In this document: positions 45,056-57,750 of the stretch, in pieces
Layout: the number at the start of each line of letters is the position of its first letter
Numbering within the stretch: the stretch's first letter is position 1
Assembly (NCBI GenBank): GCA_014529385.2
Contig: CM043952.1
Span: 156,773,057-156,837,056 of the forward strand
Origin: Adiantum capillus-veneris
Lineage: Eukaryota > Streptophyta > Polypodiopsida > Polypodiales > Pteridaceae
Reading direction: 5' to 3'
DNA length: 64,000 nt
Translations under genes and position numbers: made by a program
Notes under the pieces: generated by a model
Database searches by the model: none
Told to the model about the DNA's origin: nothing
What the model saw: the letters and a program-made list of their open reading frames with translations, nothing else

Positions 45056-46138
45056 TTGAAATTATGCTTTTGGAATTGTAGTGGGGGGGTTGGCATTGAT
45101 GAATTAACAAGAAAAGTCAATGTTGTACTTCTTGTTGAAACTTGGGAGCATGATACACAAAGGATTAACGGCTTGGAGGATTACAATGTACATTCATTGA
45201 TGTGGTCAAAGAATCTTAAGAAAAAAAGAGGGCAAGGAGGGGTAGCATGTTAGTTAAGTAAGGATTGGAAGATTTTATATCAATTGTGAAAGATGAAAAG
45301 TACAAACGTTATGTATGGCTGAAAATTATGACACCAAAAGAAGCACCCATTTTTGTAGCCCGTTGCTACATTCCTCATCATGATTCCCCCTTTTATGCTC
45401 ACATGGATAGAGATCATCCATTTTTTGATTTAGAAGAGGACATTGCGTATTTCAAAGACGAAGGTGATGTTATTGTGTTTGGGGATATGAATGCGATATG
45501 AATGCTCGCACAAAAACATTGTAACATGATACCCAAAAATTTGATAAGCCATACATTTCAAGGGAGTTGGAGAATTTCACTTGTATGATCATACTTCTAT
45601 GGATGAGAAAGAGCTAGATCACTATGGAAAGTTACTTTTACACATGTGTAATAGTACGGGTATGCTCATTGCCAATGGTGTATCTTTGTGGAGTGGAACC
45701 AATGGATTTACATGTAGGAAACATAATGGGGATAGTGTGATTGACTATATGCTACTCTCCAAAGCCATCATGTATCACATGAAGAGTTTTATGTTTGGCT
45801 AATGGACCCCGGGATCCGACCATCGGACCTTATTTATTGACCTTTCTTGTGGAGAATCAATTAAGCATGATAATCTGAACCAAAGGCAAGAGAAATTATC
45901 ACTATGTATGGATTTCAAACGGGCACCAATGTACATTGAAATGGTTGAGCAAAAGTTACGGATGACAAAGCTTCAATATGACGCACCATTGGAAACTAAA
46001 TGGGAAGCCTTCAAGAAAGTTATTTGTTCTTGTCCCGAAGAATGCTTTGCCATAAAGCATCTCCATGGTATCAACGAAGATAGATCAAGGTTTGTGTTTT
46101 TTGTGTGCAAATGCCATGTAAGCAGTGAATGCGGCCAT
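45056..46138 (+). pseudogene. LINE ORF2 endonuclease domain, truncated before RT
   Basis: Frame-broken pieces give the APE-type endonuclease motifs in order: CFWNCSGG (Asn), VVLLVETWE (Glu), ARCYIPHHDSPFY, VIVFGDMNA (Asp/Asn), GFTCRKHNGDSVIDYMLLS, and GSDHRTLFIDL (SDH). Stops lie near 45252, 45501 and 45802, and a frameshift near 45500-45580. Coding-like sequence fades by 46140, so RT is missing. This is a 3'-truncated or broken copy, unlike usual 5'-truncated LINEs. Confidence 0.8.
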
Positions 46139-46496
46139 TAATATTAGAAGGATAATGACCTAAATCGTGGTTTGTGTCTCATGGCACATATGGGACCTAA
46201 ACTTCAAATATAGCTGAGTTTTATTATCCTGTTTCAAGTCCAAGTTGCATGTTCTGTCATAACTTTTGACTGGGAACTCAGAATATAGCAACCAAAGGCT
46301 AGGATGAAAGCTTTGGTTTTAAAGGTATTTCTTAATACCTTTTCCAAGTTAAAACTTTTGGGGTCCCCAACTTAAGCATCCTAACCCTAAAAAGTCTAGA
46401 GAGACACAAGTTTCATATCAGTTTCAAAGGCCACCTGCATAGAATTAAAGCACAAAAAGTGACAATTAAGTTGTTCATATTCCCAAAAGCTATCAC

Positions 46497-46706
46497 ATGG
46501 CTTCACTTGAAAACCAATCTAGTAACGATGTGATGAAAGGACGAATGATCAAGGAATTGGTGGAAGCAGCACCACTGTTAGACCTTCCTATAACATATAA
46601 CTTCTTGGCCAAAAGGGTAATCAAAATAGAGATGAGTCATGTTATTAAACCGGTCTTAGACTCTTCCATGACTGCTTCTGACTCACTTGTTCAACATATA
46701 CTCTAA
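46497..46706 (+). CDS. Small ORF, possible first exon of the transposon gene downstream
   Basis: A 69-codon frame starting MASLENQSSNDVMKGRMIKE with a hydrophobic middle (LVEAAPLLDLPITYNFLAKR). No family is recognised. It precedes 3.1 kb of repeats that end in a good splice acceptor at 49871, so it may be exon 1 with the repeats as an intron. The donor site is not identified. This is inference. Confidence 0.3.
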   Translation: MASLENQSSNDVMKGRMIKELVEAAPLLDLPITYNFLAKRVIKIEMSHVIKPVLDSSMTASDSLVQHIL

Positions 46707-47720
46707 CATAGTAGGCCTAGTCCACTATCTGCCACCGGGACCCACCATCAATTGTCCAACCAGCTTGTTATTGCATTAGTATTTCACCTTCAACATTGGC
46801 CATTAAAACTAAGTCCACCTCCTGTACAAGCTATACTGTGGCAACACCATATCCATTGCCACCACTTGTTCTGCCTGCCAACCACTTTGTTTTTGCATTA
46901 GTAGTTCACCTTAGTCATAGACCATTAAACTAGGTCCACCACTAGTCCAAGTTGTACTACTCTCACATAGCACTATCTGCCACTAGGTTCCACTGCCAAT
47001 TATCCAACCATGTTGTTCTTGCATTAATATTTCACCTTCGTCATTGGCCATTAAAATCAGGTCCACCACTTGTCCAAGCTATACATCTAGTAGGAATTGT
47101 CCACTTCCACCACTTGTTCTGCTCACCAACCACTTTGTTTTTGCATTAGTAGTTCCCCTTATTCATGTGCAATTAAAACTAGGTCCGCCACTTGTGCAAG
47201 TTGTACTACTCTAAAATAGCACTATCCGCGACTGGGTACCACCGTCAATTGTCCAACCACTTTGCTCTTGCATTAATATTTCACCTTTGGCATTGGCCAT
47301 TAAAACTAGATAGTAAACCAAGTCCACTATCCACCACTTGTCCAACCAACCAACTCCTTCTTGCATTTGTAGTTCACCGTTGGCATTGGCCATTAAAACT
47401 AGTCCACCACTTGTCCAGGCTCTACTCTTAGTAGGCCTCATCCACTTTCCACCACTTGGTCTTTTCGCCAACCATTTTGAGTTTGGATTAATATTTCACC
47501 TTAGTAATTGGCTATTATAGCTAGGTCCACCACTTGTCCAAGCCATGCTTGAACATAGTAACCCTGGTCCACTATCCACCACCAACCACTTTGTTCTTGC
47601 GTTAGTAGTTTAGCTTCAACAAGGGCTACTTGGAGATTAAAAAAATGAAATTGGTCATTAAAAGTAGGTCCACCACTTGTCCAAACCTTGCTTACATTTT
47701 CAGAAGCAATGGCTACTTGG
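46700..47720 (+). repeat. Degenerate repeat region 1 (about 230-300 bp units)
   Basis: Repeated strings such as cattggccattaaaacta, ggtccaccacttgtccaa and ttcttgcatta.tatttcacctt recur about four to five times. Confidence 0.75.
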
Positions 47721-47724
47721 ACAC

Positions 47725-49700
47725 TAGGAAGCAGGGTCTTGCACTAGTTCACATTGGACACTGAGCTTTACAACTAGGTCCACCACTTGTCCAAGCTATG
47801 TCACTAAAATAGGGAGGGGGTTTTTGAGCCAATATCCAACACTTCTCAAACCTTGCTTCCATTGAAAGAATTAAGGCCTACTTGGACATTGAGATGCAAG
47901 TTATATAGTAGTTTAGTGATGAAATTAGAACTAGGTCCACCACTTACCCAACCTACTACCGGTTATCTTATGGAGGCTTTAGCCCTAGGTGGTTTTAAGG
48001 TCCACCACCCCTCCAAGCTAGCTCTATTGAAAGAAGCTATCTCTATTGTTTCAAGGTCAATGTGTCAATGGAGTGTAGCTACTATGTTTACTACCATGGA
48101 TGGTTTGGGGCAGAGGTCCACCACTTGTCCAACCTACTATCCATTGTGTCATGGAGGCTTTAGCACAAGGTGGTTTGAAGTTACAACACTTGTTCAAGAT
48201 AGCTCTACTGAAACAAGCTATCTCTATTGTTTCAATGTCAATGTGTGAATGGAGTGTACCTACTTTGTTTACTACCATGGATGGTTTGAAGCAGAGGTCC
48301 CTCACTTGTCCAACCTACTATCCACTATGTCATGGATGCTTTAGCCCAAGGTGCTTTGAAGGTCCACCACCTCTCCAGGCTAGCTCTACTGGAACAAGCT
48401 ATCTCTATTGTTTCAAGGTCAATGTGTAAATGGAGTGTAGCTACTATGTCTATTAGCATGGAAGGTTTGGGGCAGAGGTCCACCACTTCTCCAACTTACT
48501 ATCCATTGTGTTATGGAGTATTTAACCCAAGGTGGTTTATTGAAGGTCCACCACTGTCCAAGCTAGATATATTGAAAGAAGCTATCACTATTATTTCAAG
48601 GTCAGTGAAAGAATGGAGTGGAGCTACTATGTTTACTACCATGGATGGTTTTGAGCAGAGGTCCACCACTTGTCCAACCTACTAAACAATGTGTTATGAA
48701 GGTTTTAGCCCAAGGTGGTTTGAAGGTCCCCCACCTGTCTATTGAAAGAAGCTATCTCTATTGTTTCCAGATCAATGTGTGAATGGAGCCGAGCTACTAT
48801 GTTTACTACCCTGGATGGTTTGGGGTAGAGGTCCACCACTTGCCCAACCTACTAATCATTGTGTTATGGAGGTTTTATCCCATGGTGGTTGGAAGGTCCA
48901 CCACCTGTCCAAGCTAGCTCTATTGAATAGTCCTATCTCTATTGTTTGAAGGTCAAAGTTTGAATGGAGTGTAGCTACTATGTTGTCCAAGCTATCTCTA
49001 TTGAAAAGTTGTACCTCTATTGTTTGAATGTCAATGTGTGAATGGAGTATAGCTACTATGTTTACTACCATGGATGGTTTGGGATAGAGGTCCACCACTT
49101 TTCCAACCTACTAAACATTGTGTTATGGAGGTTTTAGCCCAAGGTGGTTTGAAGGTCCACCACCTATCCAAGCTAGCTCTATTGAAAAAATCTATCTCTA
49201 TTGTTTGAAGGTCAATGTGTGAATGGAGTGTAGCTACTATGTTTACTGGGATGGTTTGGGTAGAGGTCTGCCACTTGTCCAACTTACTAACCATTGTGTT
49301 ATGGAGGTTTTAGCCCAAGGTGTATTTAAGGTCCACCACTTGTCCAAGCTAGCTCTATTGAAAGAAGCTATCTCTATTGTTTCAAGGTTAATAACTCAAT
49401 GGGGTGGAGCTACTATGTTTACTACCATGGATGGTTTGGGGCAATGACTACTTGGACACTAGGAAGGAGGGTCATGCACTAGTTCACCTTGGACAATGAA
49501 CTTTAAAACTAGCTCCACCACTTGTCCAAGCTATGCCACTTAAATAGGGAGGGGGTTCTTGATCCAATATGCACCACTTCTCAAATGTTTCTTCCATTGA
49601 AATAATTAAGGATTACTTGGACATTGAGATGCAAGTTCTATAGTCGTTTAGTGATGACATTAGAACTAGGTCTGCCACTTGTTCAAGCTATGTTGTAATA
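47725..49700 (+). repeat. 180-bp tandem array flanked by a 220-bp direct repeat
   Basis: The word ggatggtttgg starts near 48098, 48279, 48460 (as gaaggtttgg), 48643, 48813, 49071, 49249 and 49429. The period is about 180 bp, with one 258-bp interval holding a partial extra unit. The array is bracketed by copies at 47725-47945 and 49443-49695 that share acttggacactaggaag and tagggagggggtt. Confidence 0.88.
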
Positions 49701-49853
49701 TAGTAAGTGGGTCACCATTTATCCACTTTGATTGGGGCTCCTCAAATTGAAAGTTGTTGGACTATTAACATTCATAACCCTCATGTCTTTTATAATGAAA
49801 ATCATAAAATTTTGCTCAAAGAGAAGTACCTATGAGTATAAACTTGACAACGT

Positions 49854-49871
49854 ATTGTTTTCACTTGCAGG
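49854..49871 (+). promoter_or_regulatory. Probable 3' splice site
   Basis: tattgttttcacttgcag, then G and an ATG at 49872. The pyrimidine tract and CAG match plant acceptors. Confidence 0.45.
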
Positions 49872-50530
49872 ATGGACTTCAAATCTGGGGAGAAAGTACA
49901 TTTGATTCTTGATAATGAAATTGTTGGTATTGGTTGTGTGTGTAGAACAGATCCTGATTCCACATGTGGTGGTACAAAGATAGGTCAAGGAAATGTATCT
50001 ATACTAGTGGAGGAATGTTTGAAGGATGTTGTGCTCCCTTTTCCTACAATGGATACTACATCTCTCCAAAGTTCATTATGGAGTGCCGTTTGTTGGCCCA
50101 AGCTTCTTTTGCAGTCTTCCATGATAAATGGTCCAACCCAATTGACACAAATGAAAGCTACATGGTGATGAACAAGGAAATCAACCTGATCCTCTACTTA
50201 CAGACGCAATACCTATAACAAGCCCAGAGTTTGAAACATTGATATGAGAATCTTGGAGAAATCAAAGGGTACTTTTAAAGGATGACACAATGATGCAGAT
50301 TGTACATGAAGGGACCATCTTATATGTATTTCCAAATGATTATGCTAACCCATATACTTGGTGATGATTTTGTGGGTGTGGGTATTGAAAGGGAGAATGA
50401 AATTAGTGAGAAAATGCCTGATGTGGCTAGCATCACTTTGGTAAAGTGTCCCATCAAGCAGATAACCATGTTGGATGGGATCCCATTACAACGCTTTGTT
50501 CCTATTAATGGGATGCATGCTACATGTGAA
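49872..50530 (+). pseudogene. N-terminal domain of a DNA-transposon-like protein
   Basis: The frame MDFKSGEKVHLILDNEIVG..., CGGTKIGQGNVSILVEECL, VVLPFP..., SAVCWPK resembles a plant transposon domain (DUF8039-like: VxL...VAKG...P...GG..LG....V.V....P.......WP). A second copy-like segment follows in other frames (50300-50530: FVGVGIERENEISEK, SITLVKCPIKQITM, LDGIPLQRF). Its role in the transposon is unknown. It precedes the transposase-like core in the same orientation. Assignment is from memory of the family pattern. Confidence 0.5.
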
Positions 50531-50539
50531 TAATCTGAT

Positions 50540-52376
50540 GTATCCAATGATGATAATGCTAGAAAATATGGGAATGGGAATACTGTTGCTATATCATTAA
50601 GGAAGTGGTGCTACACTTTTATCAACAGATCTCAGAAAACAAGAGCAGCACTAGCTTTTGCTTTTTATCTTGCAATTGAGTCAATTCAAAGGGTTTCATG
50701 TACTAATTGTTGTGGACAAAAATGTTGTCAATTTGCAGATCGAGATATTGTGACAAGGTTACAGAAATATTTGGGGAGAGTCTCAGAAAGCATGCACTAA
50801 TTATGTTTATGATTTTATATCTATATGCTATCAAACAGATGAAAAGATGGGATACCAATTCAAGATAAATGGCTCTATTGTTTGTTGTAGAGCATGGATG
50901 AGCTACATGGAATACCAAAGACATCATTTTACTGCTACAAGGAAAAATTTGAAAATGGTGTGCACCATTATGTGCATGGTAAAACATGCACATTGAGACA
51001 AAGACTTCAACATACTAATTTAGCAAGAGCATTGCTAAATGAGTTTGTGGATAAAAACTTTGAGAAGATGCCACACAAAAGTAGAACACTACTAGATGGC
51101 TCAAGAGACACTCAATTAGTGACTCCATCAATGTACAAACAGGTTAACATTTTAAGCAAAATCAACACCACACTTGACCAAGTGGGTTATGAGAAGAAGT
51201 TATCTCAGTCTTCTTTTGGTAGGATGTGGAACAAAGAGTATCCACATGTCACTTTAACAAAGACAAGCGAGTTCTCTAAATGCAATGTTTGCAATTCAAT
51301 CAAGGCAAGGCTAGAAGCTAAACCTTCTCTTGATGAGAGATCTCTTCTCTTGAGAGAGAGAGAGAAGTTCACATGGCACAATAAAAGAGTTGCACGAGCC
51401 TATATTATGCATGGTGCACATATTCAAAAACTCAACCACAAAAGTATGTATGCATAATTCATGATAAGATGGATCAAAAAAAGATTGCAATTCCTAGATT
51501 ACATGTTGTTTCTAAGGGTGTGGACTCCGGATACAATTTTCAAGTGGCATTGATAGGTATGATCATTCATGGACATGGAAAAGGTCATTACGGTCATTTG
51601 TCTTGAATGGTTTGTGGCCAACTAATCCAAATCTTACAATTGGTTCAATTGATAATTGTTTACATAACCTAGAGAGGATAGATAAGCATCCTCTTGGTGA
51701 TCCAGCAACCAACAAACTACCAAGGAGCTCTATCTCACTACTAAATGCTTTGAACTCAAGGGATACTTTGGACTACCACAACTTGAGTGACGGAAAAGAG
51801 CCCATTGTGCAGACATTAGAAACTACAGAAGAAGAATTGGGGTCATCATTTTGCAAGTTACCGGAGAACTTGTTACTACAATAAGATAATTGTGCAGGGG
51901 AGAACAAAAATTGATACTTATATGCCTATTTGTCCATGCTTGTTGAGGGCGTTTTCAAAACCATTCAACTAGGATTTTTGATGGTTGGGCATACACATGA
52001 GGACATAGATGCAATGTTTAGTAAGTTTTCAAAGAAGTTGAGAGTTACACAAACTTATACTTTGCCTCATTTGATGGATACACTAAGGAATAGCTCATCT
52101 TCATCTCCAACTCCATTCATGCTCACAAAGGTCCCTGATTTCAAGCAATATTGTGATGGACAAGACATACTTGTTGGCCATTCCAAACCTCTTCAATTTA
52201 GGTTTTTTACACAAGATGAGACACCCATGATGCAATATAAGGCACATGTAGGTGTATCATATTGGAGTGGAAGTATTTACCTTTGGAAAATTAACATAGG
52301 AGGAAATCCAATGTTACCACATGGAGATCCACCTTTGTACCAATGGCAGAGTATGTCAAGGCCCATGAAGAAGTGA
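50540..52376 (+). pseudogene. Transposase-like core (DUF7869-like)
   Basis: Pieces in several frames: RKWCYTFINRSQKTRAALAF, then 50894-51457 (MDELHGIPKTSFYCYKEKF, FGRMWNKEYPHVTLTKTSEF, KCNVCNSIKARLE), then IIHDKMDQKKIAIPRLHVVS near 51465, DNCAGENKN near 51884, and QLGFLMVGHTHEDIDAMFSK near 51970. The three Asp-bearing motifs (HDKMDQ, DNC.ENKN, GHTHEDID) are spaced like an RNase-H-fold nuclease and are typical of DUF7869-type proteins, which are repetitive in many eukaryotes. Stops and frameshifts are present, although some gaps could be introns. Confidence 0.65.
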
Positions 52377-52453
52377 TTTCAGGGTTGAAGAATTATATAA
52401 AGTTTTGGTAAAATTTAGGAAATGGTTCAAGTGTGCCACGATAGTATAGGCCT

Positions 52454-53086
52454 GTGATAGATTACTGGACTAAGGTAATTGACAATCTTGGAAGAGAAAT
52501 CATATTAGAGGGAGTCTTGCACAAACAATTTTGGCCAAAAACGGAAGGATCTTGTCAAGAACAATGCACCACAATGAGCTTACAACAAGAAGTCAAAAGA
52601 TTCTTAGGTCTTGAAGAGCTAAATGATCATTTTTGTGGTCCTCAACGAGATAGACCAAGGGAAGAGTTTGACCCTCTATCTGATGTGCACCAAGGTGACT
52701 TTGTTATGCTACTTCCAAGTGACATGGATATCTATCCAGTTTCGCTTGCAATGGATTTATTAAACATTGACAACGAGCCTACATCACCAAGCTACAAAAA
52801 AGTTTTGATTCAATATTGGGCACCTTGTGTAAGAAAGAGTGGGATGACAGATGCTCAAGCTTACACTAATTGTTGGAAGGGTTTTTGGGCTGTCAACTAT
52901 AAGGACCCGCAAGTGTGGGAATCTGTAGATGCGATTATTTGGTCTTGGAGACCCAACAAAGAAGGTCCATTTTCAATGATTAAGATTCCAAAAAGGCATG
53001 CTCTGAAATCTAAAACTGGCCTTGCTCGTGCACATCATCAACCACACTTGGATCAAAGTTTGGACATGGAATCCAATTTGGAGTAG
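52454..53086 (+). pseudogene. C-terminal part of the transposase-like protein
   Basis: A 210-codon open frame. The middle (VHQGDFVMLLPSDMDIYPVS, then VLIQYWAPC) resembles a small beta-barrel of the BAH/chromo kind seen at the end of DUF7869-type proteins. It ends with KIPKRHALKSKTGLARAHH and a stop at 53084-53086. It continues the same decayed gene as the upstream pieces after a gap of about 80 bases with stops. No catalytic motif. Confidence 0.55.
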
Positions 53087-53089
53087 ATT

Positions 53090-54420
53090 ATATGGAGCTT
53101 CTATTGTTACTATAATGGTTGTAAACAAGACCTTTGATTGTAGTGATCTTTCTTTCTTTTATTTCATTACTAGTATTCATTCAAATTCATGCTTAGTGCA
53201 TCCTCAAATTTTGGTGTTTATCAACACCATAATTCTTTAAGATTTCACTCTACCCCATCAGCAAGTATATCAACATTTTTCCCACCTTAAATGGAAAATT
53301 CCCAAATTACATGAATTTAATCAATTTGGAGATTCCCATATGAGGGATTTTTACCATAATACCTAGAGCATTTATAAAAATATCCTAGTATATTGTGGAT
53401 CTCTAGAGCATTTATAGAAATATCCTAGTATCTATGGAGACAAGCTTTGTGTGCCATCCAGAGAATTATAAAGGTTAGGGTTTAGGGACGATATTAAATT
53501 TCCACACCGTAATAGTCTAAGGGTTACCTATTTACCTATTAGAATTTTGTTGCATCCTTCTGCATTTTGTGATATTTATTGTTTTTTTCTCAATGCAGGA
53601 ACCATGTTGTAGGAGTTAGAGCATGGAGGTGGTTACCCCCCCAACAGCCAGCACCCCCTCAATAGCTGGCTCCCCATTGTAGCCACATCTACCAGAGTAG
53701 GCATTGGCACCTCCCATTCCTACACCCTCTCTAGTGGACATACAAACTTTGGCGTAGGAGTTGTTTCATGGGTAGAGTGACTTCACTTTTTTTTATCCTG
53801 GCCCAAAGTCTAGGTCAGTGAGATAGAGGCCTTGGAGGCTACCCCGGCCGTGTTTGGCACAATGCATGATACCCATGCCTTTCAGGAGTGGGTAGCCATG
53901 CACCATGTTGGGCATGCACGCTTGTAGTGGCATTATGTAGATGCCCTTCCTTTGATATGATCACTCACTTTGCAACAGTTTTTTCCTTGGCCAGGAGACT
54001 TAATGACACCAACACCCTTTCCCATAGAGGAATTTCTATACCTTAGCATGAGAGAGCACACCCTTCTGCGGTAGGTGACGTACTGCGGTGCCTTGCCTCA
54101 CCATTTGGGTTACCTACCTAGTTTACCTTCTAGATTTTTGCAGAGTTTGTCCTCGGGCTTGAAGTGGACTAGTATGAAAGATGTCCAAGAGGGGGTCACG
54201 GTTTTGGTAGGCTAGGCCAACAACAGAGGCTCCCAAGGATGATTGAGTTCACAGGGCATTTGGCTCCCTGGCGTTGGGTAGAGCCGATGGTTCGTTGGAG
54301 CTTAGTTGAGGGGCTCAACACATAGCTTGGATGGGAGGTCTGATAAATGGTCGACACACTTAGCCACCTCATTGAGCGGTTTGCACAACCAAGAGGCTGT
54401 TCTTAGGTACATTCAAGCAT
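53090..54420 (+). other. Transposon 3' region, no clear gene
   Basis: A direct repeat near 53360-53435 (agagcattta.a.aaatatcctagta, twice). An acceptor-like ttttctcaatgcag sits at 53586-53600. Short coding-like strings after it (GTMHDTHAFQEWVAMHHVGH) are broken by stops and not recognised. Confidence 0.4.
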
Positions 54421-55100
54421 CTTTACTTACAAATAATTAGTTTACTAATTTTCTTTTTTATTTCCTATTAAAATAAAGAATACAAGATCTAATACTTTTC
54501 AAACCTATTTAAACTTTTTTGAGATAATTACCATGACTTGTTTACAATATGAAGCTATTTTGACGATTACCCCTTGAAATTTAAGTTATATTTCTAAATT
54601 TCTCATTAATTATAAGCTAAAAAAGAGATAATTTCTATTCTAACAATTATCAAAATTAAAAAGATGATTTTTATATTGCCATTATTTTTTAACAGTGTGT
54701 GGAAGCTCTAGAAGTTATTTATGACTACATAAATTAATTTATTATATTTTCTATTAAATACAACCCAAATTGAGCAGTTTAAGTCCTAATATATACTTAC
54801 TAACGTAATTTAGTATATTTTCTATTGATTAAATCCAAAATTTAGCAATTTCAATCCTAATATATTCTACTATTATTGTATTTTACTATTTTACTAAGAG
54901 AATTTATAATCAATAGTTTAAATAGATAGAATGAAGTTGATTATCAATAGAGAGAAGCTTAATATTTTCTAATTAGTAATGTAGTTATCAAAATAAACCT
55001 AATTAGTTTGCTTGTCACTAACTAGCCACAATTAGGGTTACTTACCTTGATTAATCACTTAAAGTTTTACTCTCTTAGTGATTTTTGAGAAGGCTCCCTA
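54421..55100. other. AT-rich noncoding stretch
   Basis: Very AT-rich with no open frame of note and no recognised element. Confidence 0.6.
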
Positions 55101-55479
55101 AAGCTAAAGAGAAATGTTAGGGCCTCCAAGTTTGAGAAAAATTGTGAAGGTTACGAGCCTATTTATAGTTTTTTGGAACAGCAAGAAGCATTCCAAGCAG
55201 CCCCTTCAGCTTTCCTAGGTACCCTCTAGTACTAAATTGGTCCCTGGAAGCTCCAAACTATTTCCGTCGCGGCCTACCTTCCTTGAGTGCCATATTTTGC
55301 ACCGCATGCACATTGCCCTTACCCCTTGGCAGCCTGGTGCTAACGCTAGTTGACCATTGTCGCCTCAGCTTTGGGTTCAATGTCAACAACTGTCCAAAAG
55401 TAATATAAGCTCTTTGACTTTGGATACAACTTACCAAATCATACTCTGGATGGCCGCGCCCTAGCTACAAAACCGTTTG

Positions 55480-56610
55480 TTTAATCCTGCGATGCCTTCT
55501 TTTCTTGTTAGTTTCAAGCTTTCTATTTCCCCTTGCCTTTATGAGCTCTCGTCTCTCGCTCAGGTTTTGTCTCCCTTTTGGCTCTAGCTCTTTTGTTAGC
55601 CAACACTTTGACATCCTGTTTATCCACCCTAATGATGTTCACCCTAGGGATGTCACCGCCATCCGTTTGGGCCTGCTGCACTGGATTCTCAATTGCTTGC
55701 TCCCTTGGGCCACTAAATTGTGCTTAGCCTCTCCCTCTTCCAAAGAATGGGTAGATAACACCTCTTTCTCTCAACGAATGAGGACAGTCTGGCGCATAAT
55801 ACCCTTCTTCACCACAATTATAGCACCTTCCAGTTAGAGGCCGTGCCTTGTCCCTTGCTCCTCTCGGCTATTTCGTATCCATTACACTTAGTCGCAACTC
55901 CTGCATCTGCTCCGATAGATCTTGAACCATACGTATCCCCTACTGTGAAATAGCAGTCGTAGCCCTATCCCCTTGATTTTCCTCTTGAGTTGACTCTCAA
56001 GGACTTTGTGGTTGAACAGGTGCCATTGCTTCATAAATTGCTACGCCGTGTTCTATCTTCTTTTTAATTATTTTTCTTTTTGACCTTGCAATCGCCATTG
56101 CCCCATTGTACTCCTCTGGGCTTTCAAAGTCCACTTTTTTTTGCACCTTCAAATGTAAGCATGCCATAAACTTATCCAATTTGAAGAACTCACCATTGGC
56201 TAGCTCCATAGCCGCTCGTAACTCTGCCCAACATGCTTCAAAACGATCCAAAAACAAGCTAAATTCCTCACTTACATCCTGCTTTAGAGCCTTTAGCCTC
56301 GCATCCATCTCAACTGGAGATAATTCTTTGTGAAAATCATGTACAAATCTTGTCCGTAGAGCCGGCCATGCCTATCTCAGCTCAATCTCCAAAGCTTCAA
56401 ACCATAGTTTTGCCTTTCCATGCATCACCAACGGGAAGGTTTGCGTCTTGCTGTCCTCATTAGGCATTCACAGAGACAACATGTACAGTTCAAAATCTGC
56501 AAGCCATTTGTCTGGATTCTCTTCACCTATGAAAATCGGACCATAGCTTTGGGACACCATCCGTACCAATACGAAAACATATATTTTTCACTTCACCAAC
56601 CGGAGCAATC
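55480..56610 (-). pseudogene. Ty3/gypsy gag, decayed
   Basis: Minus strand from about 56560: ENPDKWLADFELYMLSL, TQTFPLVMHGKAKLWFEALE, ALRTRFVHDFHKELSPVEMD, then the open frame 56308-55997 (MDARLKALKQDVSEEFSLFL, GEFFKLDKFMACLHLKVQKK). This is the retrotransposon gag capsid. After a linker comes a knuckle-like CYNCGEEGYYAPDC near 55815, with His replaced by Tyr, then a basic tail to 55480. Stops interrupt it near 56469 and 56373. No pol is seen to the left. Confidence 0.75.
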
Positions 56611-56618
56611 AGCGTGCT

Positions 56619-56637
56619 CTTCCATGGGGGCACCAAA
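56619..56637 (-). promoter_or_regulatory. Probable primer-binding site of the minus-strand gypsy
   Basis: The minus strand reads TTTTGGTGCCCCCATGG just before gag, similar in its first 11 bases to the site at 35581. Confidence 0.4.
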
Positions 56638-56639
56638 AG

Positions 56640-57719
56640 ATGGATAGGTGGAAGGGGGTTCATACCGAGAACACAAACAATTCCCATCTCTATAGCTCAA
56701 GGTAAACACAACACCCCAATCTATTGGGATTCACCTTCAAAATCCTCATTTTTGCTAACAGATCACCGCATGCAAACCTCTCAAGTTGCATACACTAAAT
56801 CCGATCACGATCGAACACATACGCACCGCATGACACACTTCCTAGATTCCCACGCACACCCAAAGATTCTTTCTCTCTCTTTGCCACAAGACACTGTTGT
56901 TTCAATGGGGGCACACTTGCCTACACACACACTTGACACTTTGGACACAAGCAGAAGAGCAGCAGAACGAAGAGGGCAAAAGGGGAAAACATGCCAGAAA
57001 GTGGACAATGAATGCTTTGACTGTATTCAAGATAACCAAGTACAAATAGCCTCGTCGGCACGACCTTGATGAGCACAAAAAAACCGGACTTCAACAACCC
57101 TCGCTAATGCCATCACTATGGTGGAGTCGTTCTCCTCCCACCTTTGTTGTGGCTGCATACTTGCACAGGCTCCATCAAGCTTCTATCGTCTGAAAGAATA
57201 AAAAACCTGCTTGAACTCACCCCTTCCTTGATATCAAAAGAAGAAGCCGAAGAGTCCCCTTTTTTTTCCTTTGCCCCTCCCTCGGAAAAAATCCCTTCTC
57301 CTTTTTTTCTCTCTCCTTCCTTTCTTCTTGTCCTCTTCCTCTTTCCTTCCTTCTCTTTTCCTGCTCTTCTTTTACTATTCTTTTCTTCCTTTTCTTCTTC
57401 TTCCTTCTCCTTCCCTTTTTTTTCTTGTTTTCTCCCTCCTCGACGATAGCGCCTCTTCCTCCCTTTTTTCTCTTTTTTCAAAAAACCCCTTTTTTAGAAA
57501 CTCTTAGCCTTTTCTCTGTTGCACTCAAGGGGCAACGACGACGTCGTCGTTGCTCCCTTGGAGTCTTTTGCGTTTTTTAAAAACATCTTGAGGACAAGGG
57601 TCCCATGCCCCACCCAACCAATTTTCTCCCACCGGCTGCTTGCCACATCACCCACATCAATCAACATCCTCGCCCAAAATTGACCCAAGACTCTTGTTTC
57701 CGCCATCGGGCGTGCCAAT

Positions 57720-57750
<31 letters not shown>

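Noticed and set aside
47853-48685. Overlapping open frames through the 180-bp repeats
   Set aside because: The frames repeat with the tandem units, change frame between units and resemble no protein; they are a by-product of the repeat.
47930-49445. Centromeric satellite
   Set aside because: The 180-bp period fits, but there are only about eight degenerate units, linked to a transposon gene and flanked by other repeats.
57116-57481. Lys/Glu/Arg-rich minus-strand frame
   Set aside because: It is a translation of a CT-rich tract in a probable LTR.
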